Assembly: GCA_025966255.1 (NCBI GenBank) | Contig: JAOPVG010000293.1 | Span: 1-9,475, forward strand | Source: Jatrophihabitans sp. | GTDB lineage: Bacteria > Actinomycetota > Actinomycetes > Mycobacteriales > Jatrophihabitantaceae | Direction: 5' to 3' | Length of the DNA: 9,475 nucleotides | Shown: positions 5,876-9,475 of the stretch, piece by piece | How the letters are laid out: each line of letters opens with the position of its first letter | Position numbering within the stretch: position 1 is the stretch's first letter | Program-made: the position numbers and the translations under genes | The notes under the pieces: model-generated | Seen by the model: the letters and a program-made list of their open reading frames with translations, nothing else | Databases searched by the model: none | What the model was told of the DNA's origin: nothing

Positions 5876-5881
5876 GAGGAG
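5876..5881 (+). promoter_or_regulatory. Shine-Dalgarno GAGGAG, deciding the UPF0182 start
   Basis: GAGGAG ends seven bases before GTG 5889, the best ribosome-binding site in the window. It favours GTG 5889 over GTG 5856 upstream (no Shine-Dalgarno) and over ATG 5895. Confidence 0.75.
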
Positions 5882-5888
5882 CCCACCA

Positions 5889-8852
5889 GTGGCGATGCGG
5901 CCACCCATGCCGTCCGTGATCCTTTCCCGACGCGCGAAGATTGCGCTCTCAGTCGTCGGTATCCTGATCGTGCTGCTCATCCTGGTTGTGAAGCTGTCCG
6001 GGGTGTACATCAACTACCTCTGGTTCGGCGAGCTCGGTCACCACGGCGTCTACACCACGATGCTCTGGACCAAGCTCACGCTGTTCCTGGTCTTCGGCGC
6101 CCTGATGGCGTTGATCATCGGCGGCAACCTGATCATCGCCTACCTGGTGCGGCCACCGTTCCGGCCTATGTCACCGGAGCAGCAGAACCTGCAGAACTAC
6201 GTGCTGATGGTGGAGCCGCGGCGCAGGCTCGTGCTCGCCGCCATCATGCTGATCGCGTTCTTCGCTGCGGGTGCGTCGGCTCAGGGCAAGTGGATGGTGT
6301 GGCAGTTGTGGCTGCACGGCGACTCGTTCGGCGTCACCGATCCGCAGTTCCACCGCGACATCGGGTTCTACGCCTGGGACTACCCGGTCTACCGAACGCT
6401 GCTCAGCTTCGGGTTCACCGCGATCATCTTCTCGCTCATCCTCACCGTCGCCGTGCACTACCTGTCCGGCGCCATCCGGCTGCAGACGCCCGGACCCAAG
6501 ATCACGATCTCGGCGCGCCGGCAGATCACCGTCCTCGTCTTCGTGTTCATGGCGCTGAAGGCGGTGGCCTACTGGCTGGACCGCTATGGCTTCGTCTTCT
6601 CGACTCGAAGCAAGTTCACCGGTGCCTCTTACACCGACGTGCACTCGGCGCTGCCGGCCAAGACGATCCTGTTCTGGATCACGATCATCCTGGCGCTCGG
6701 CGTACTCGCCAGCATCTGGTTGCGCAGTGCCCTCCTGCCCGGCATCGGGTTCATCGTGCTGATGGTGCTGAGCATTCTGATCGGCGGGATCTACCCGGCG
6801 ATCGTGCAGCAGATTTCAGTGAAGCCGAACGCGAGCGACAAGGAGAGGCCGTACATCCAGCGCAACATCGAAGCGACGCGACAGGCCTACGACATCGTCA
6901 CGGCGAACAAGGACGGCAGCAACGGCGGCACCGTTTCCTACCAGCCGTATTCGGCCACGGCGAAGCCGCAACGCAGCGCCGTCACGGAAACGAACACCAC
7001 GGTCGACAACATCCGGATCCTCGATCCGAACATCATCAGCCCGACGTTCAAGAACGCCCAGAAGATCGGCCTGCCCTACGGTTTCTCCACCCCGCTCGAT
7101 GTCGACCGTTACACGATCAACGGCGTTGAACACGACTACGTGGTCGGGGTCCGCGAGCAGGTCACTGGCAGCAACCTGACCGGCTCGCAGAACAACTGGA
7201 TCAACCAGCACACCGTGTATACGCACGGCTACGGCTTCGTCGCGGCCGAGGCCGACCAGGACGTCACCAACGGCGATGCTTCGGCCTACACCGAAGGTGA
7301 CATCCCCCCGTCCGGCCCGCTCAATCTCTCGGTCCCGCAGGCGTACTACGGGCAGTTGATGAACGACTTCTCCATCGTCGGCGCGAAGGGCACCAAGCGC
7401 GAGTACGACGCGAACAGCGGCGCCAACGTGTCCTACACCGGAAAGGGAGGGGTCTCCCTGGGCAGTCTGTTCACCAGGCTGGCCTTTGCCGTCAACCACA
7501 AGGACACGAACTTCCTCCTCAACGACGCGGTCAGCGCGCCTGGGGCGAAGATCATCTTCAATCGTGATCCGAAGCAGCGCGTGGAGAAGGTTGCGCCGTT
7601 CCTCACCATCGACGGCGATCCCTACCCCATTGTCGACCAGGCCACCGGACACATGGTGTGGATGGTCGACGGCTACACAACGATCGCCAACTATCCGTAC
7701 TCCGAGCGGCAATCGCTGTCCGACCTGACTCACACGTCGCTCCGCAAGGATCAGAAGAACACCCAGATCAACTACATCCGCAACTCGGTCAAGGCCACCG
7801 TCGACGCCTACGACGGCACGGTTCACCTGTACCAGTGGGACAGCAAGGACCCGGTGCTCAAGGCCTGGATGGGCGTATTCCCCGGCCTGGTGCAGCCGGC
7901 GTCCGATATGCCGCAGACGATCAGGGATCACGTGCGTTACCCACAAGACCTGTTCGACGTGCAGCGCGGTCTGCTCACCCAGTACCACATCACCGACCCG
8001 GTCGCGTCCTACAACGGCAAGGGGAAATGGGCCGTCCCGAGCGATCCCTTCGCCCCGCCCGCCGACCAGCCGCCGTACTACGTCCTCGCCACGCCGCCGT
8101 CTGGATCCTCGCAGAAGCCTCAGTTCCAATTGACCACGCCAATGGTGGTGAGCAATGCCACCAACCTGGCCGCGTACATGTCCGTCGACAGCGACAGCGG
8201 CCCCAACTACGGCAAGATAACCGTGCTCCAGGTGCCCACTAGTTCGAACATTCAGGGCCCGGCTCAGATCGCGAATGTGTTCAAGTCGAACTCGACCATT
8301 TCCAAGGACATCAGTCTGCTCGGAACCGGGCAGAGCGAGGTCCTGCACGGGAATCTGTTGACCCTCCCGCTCGGGGATTCGTTCCTCTACGTCGAACCGC
8401 TCTACGTGCAGGCGACGAGCGGCTCCTCGTCCTATCCGACCCTGCAGCGAGTGCTTGTCACCTACGGCGACAAGATCGGCTACGGCGCCACGCTCGCCGC
8501 CGCGCTGAAGGACATCACGTCTGGGCGGGACCCAGGTTCGTCGGTGCAAGTGGGCCAGACGAGCGGAAACGCGCCGCCGAGTCCGGCAACGACCCCGACC
8601 ACTCCGGCAACGACCCCGACCACTCCGGCGCCCGGGTCGTCTAACGCGCCGGCAGGAACCATCGCCGGGGTCATCGCCCAACTCAACACGGCCAAGGCCC
8701 AGCTCGACGCTTCCTATGACACCCATGATCCGGTGAAGATCGCCCAGGCTCAGGCCAAGTACGACTCGCTGGTCGAGCAACTCATCAGGCTGAACAGCAC
8801 CTCGAGCCCGGCGGCGCCGAAGTCGACCCCGAAGGCCTCGTCGACCAAGTGA
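5889..8852 (+). CDS. UPF0182 family large integral membrane protein
   Basis: This 987-residue protein belongs to the UPF0182 family (PF03699; M. tuberculosis Rv3193c). About seven membrane segments fill the first 310 residues (roughly 17-39, 58-87, 114-132, 169-192, 212-231, 259-278, 283-306). Next comes the family signature (KPNASDKERPYIQRNIEATR, about 312-331) and a large soluble domain of about 570 residues. A Pro/Thr-rich linker (PSPATTPTTPATTPTTPAPG, about 898-917), a charged helical pair (about 927-970) and a Ser/Pro/Lys tail close the protein. Function is not established. The large domain is predicted outside the membrane. GTG 5889 is chosen on the GAGGAG seven bases upstream; the frame is open from GTG 5856. 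It is preceded by an ECF-like promoter and ends three bases before the convergent response regulator. Confidence 0.93.
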   Translation: MAMRPPMPSVILSRRAKIALSVVGILIVLLILVVKLSGVYINYLWFGELGHHGVYTTMLWTKLTLFLVFGALMALIIGGNLIIAYLVRPPFRPMSPEQQNLQNYVLMVEPRRRLVLAAIMLIAFFAAGASAQGKWMVWQLWLHGDSFGVTDPQFHRDIGFYAWDYPVYRTLLSFGFTAIIFSLILTVAVHYLSGAIRLQTPGPKITISARRQITVLVFVFMALKAVAYWLDRYGFVFSTRSKFTGASYTDVHSALPAKTILFWITIILALGVLASIWLRSALLPGIGFIVLMVLSILIGGIYPAIVQQISVKPNASDKERPYIQRNIEATRQAYDIVTANKDGSNGGTVSYQPYSATAKPQRSAVTETNTTVDNIRILDPNIISPTFKNAQKIGLPYGFSTPLDVDRYTINGVEHDYVVGVREQVTGSNLTGSQNNWINQHTVYTHGYGFVAAEADQDVTNGDASAYTEGDIPPSGPLNLSVPQAYYGQLMNDFSIVGAKGTKREYDANSGANVSYTGKGGVSLGSLFTRLAFAVNHKDTNFLLNDAVSAPGAKIIFNRDPKQRVEKVAPFLTIDGDPYPIVDQATGHMVWMVDGYTTIANYPYSERQSLSDLTHTSLRKDQKNTQINYIRNSVKATVDAYDGTVHLYQWDSKDPVLKAWMGVFPGLVQPASDMPQTIRDHVRYPQDLFDVQRGLLTQYHITDPVASYNGKGKWAVPSDPFAPPADQPPYYVLATPPSGSSQKPQFQLTTPMVVSNATNLAAYMSVDSDSGPNYGKITVLQVPTSSNIQGPAQIANVFKSNSTISKDISLLGTGQSEVLHGNLLTLPLGDSFLYVEPLYVQATSGSSSYPTLQRVLVTYGDKIGYGATLAAALKDITSGRDPGSSVQVGQTSGNAPPSPATTPTTPATTPTTPAPGSSNAPAGTIAGVIAQLNTAKAQLDASYDTHDPVKIAQAQAKYDSLVEQLIRLNSTSSPAAPKSTPKASSTK
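8582..8629 (+). repeat. Exact 21-base tandem repeat, 2.3 copies
   Basis: Two exact adjacent copies of a 21-base unit plus six bases of a third encode PATTPTT units in the Pro/Thr-rich linker of the UPF0182 protein. The repeat is in frame (seven codons), so copy-number change would alter linker length without a frameshift. Confidence 0.9.
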
Positions 8853-8855
8853 GTC

Positions 8856-9475
8856 CTACCACCGCTCGGGCGGACGCCCTCGCGGGATGACCAGGCCGCT
8901 GTCGAAGGCGAGTACGACCGCGGCGGCCCGGTCCCGCAGGTGCAGCTTGGCGAACACGTGGTTGACGTGCGTCTTCACGGTGCCCTCCCCGAGCACGAAC
9001 TGGGCGGCGATCTCGGCGTTCGTCAGCCCTTGACCGATGAGCGCGAGCACCTCGCGCTCGCGGGCCGTCAGCACGTCGAGACTCCGGTCCTCGACCGCGC
9101 TCGCAGGGGCCGCGCGGAATGTGGTGAGCACACGTCCAGTCACCGCCGGGTCCAGCCACGCGCCGCCCTCGGCGACAGTGCGCACGGCCTGCTGCAGATC
9201 GTCGGCCGGCACGCCCTTGAGCAGGAAGCCGGACGCACCGGCGCGTAACGCGGCCGCCAGGATCTCGTCGTCGTCGAACGTGGTCAGGACGAGCACGGGT
9301 GGGCTGTCCGGATCCCGGCGCAGGGCGGCGGTGGCCTCGACGCCGTCCACGCCGGGCATGCGCACGTCCATGAGCACGATGTCCGGACGCAGCGTCGCGA
9401 CAGCGGCGGGCACGGTCGAACCGTCGCCGCACTCGCCGACGACATCGAAGCCGTAGCGCTCACGCAGGATGCCGC
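8856..9475 (-). CDS. NarL/LuxR-type two-component response regulator, N-terminus missing
   Basis: The window holds 205 residues of a response regulator; about 15-20 N-terminal residues, including the acidic Mg2+-binding pair, lie beyond the right edge. The receiver domain shows the phospho-acceptor Asp in IVLMDVRMPG, the switch Thr in VLVLTTFDDD and the conserved Lys in GFLLKGVPADDL. A C-terminal LuxR-type helix-turn-helix follows (LTAREREVLALIGQGLTNAEIAAQFVLGEGTVKTHVNHVFAKL). Such proteins bind DNA when phosphorylated by a HisKA_3-type sensor kinase, usually encoded just upstream, here outside the window. A start at GTG 9413 would remove half the receiver domain and is rejected. The gene converges with UPF0182 with three bases between stops. 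Targets cannot be told; nothing links it to its neighbours beyond position. Confidence 0.94.
   Translation of the reverse strand, partial: GILRERYGFDVVGECGDGSTVPAAVATLRPDIVLMDVRMPGVDGVEATAALRRDPDSPPVLVLTTFDDDEILAAALRAGASGFLLKGVPADDLQQAVRTVAEGGAWLDPAVTGRVLTTFRAAPASAVEDRSLDVLTAREREVLALIGQGLTNAEIAAQFVLGEGTVKTHVNHVFAKLHLRDRAAAVVLAFDSGLVIPRGRPPERW

Noticed and set aside
5495..7129. Plus-strand open frame of about 544 codons overlapping the PPA1309 gene and the UPF0182 start
   Set aside because: It crosses two well-supported genes and a promoter region, and its product has no membrane or domain pattern of its own.
7657..7665. Isolated TGTGGATGG resembling a DnaA box inside UPF0182
   Set aside because: A single two-mismatch match inside coding DNA, as expected by chance.
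6816..8780. Minus-strand open frame of about 654 codons inside UPF0182
   Set aside because: Antisense shadow of a clear UPF0182 gene; the product is Arg/Val/Gly-rich with no recognisable family.

Overview
The window is high-GC, strongly third-position-GC-biased bacterial DNA from an actinobacterium (Actinomycetota). The evidence is the set of actinobacterial families it carries (PPA1309, UPF0182, Zincin_2/DUF2342, a YlbL-like PDZ-Lon protease) and the start-codon usage. Five to seven of these genes resemble, from memory, the Mycobacterium tuberculosis Rv3193c-Rv3197 neighbourhood (UPF0182, PDZ-Lon protein, DUF2342, ThiF-like protein, ABC1 kinase). I cannot name the genus. I see no mobile element, RNA gene, CRISPR array or phage gene; this reads as a core chromosomal region.

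Layout. 1-450 (-): N-terminal part of an ABC1/AarF-type atypical kinase, running off the left edge. 519-1547 (-): orphan E1/ThiF-like protein. 1548-1803: a 256-base divergent intergenic region holding an unusual cluster of DnaA-box-like nonamers. 1804-2421 (+): YgjP/M48-type metallopeptidase with HELAH. 2418-3806 (-): Zincin_2 (DUF2342) protein, whose stop codon overlaps that of the peptidase. 3807-3908: divergent promoter region with an 8-base inverted repeat. 3909-4094 (+): 61-residue membrane microprotein. 4104-5213 (+): membrane-anchored PDZ-Lon protease. 5229-5726 (-): PPA1309-family protein. 5727-5888: divergent spacer with an ECF-sigma-like promoter. 5889-8852 (+): large UPF0182 membrane protein. 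8856-9475 (-): NarL/LuxR response regulator, running off the right edge.

How it fits together. The centre of the window groups one clear metallopeptidase, one zincin-fold protein with a degenerate site, and a membrane-tethered Lon-like serine protease, next to a very large membrane protein with a big presumed outer domain. This suggests, but does not prove, a role in envelope protein quality control. The ABC1 kinase and ThiF-like gene form a probable two-gene operon. The response regulator is probably an independent two-component system that starts here.

Signals. Four genes have a TANNNT -10-like hexamer 6-8 bases before the start codon, the usual look of leaderless transcription in actinobacteria. 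UPF0182 instead has a good Shine-Dalgarno sequence and a GGAAC-N18-GTT promoter of the SigH/SigR type. The strongest non-gene signal is the DnaA-box-like cluster at 1585-1754, in a locus that does not look like the replication origin.
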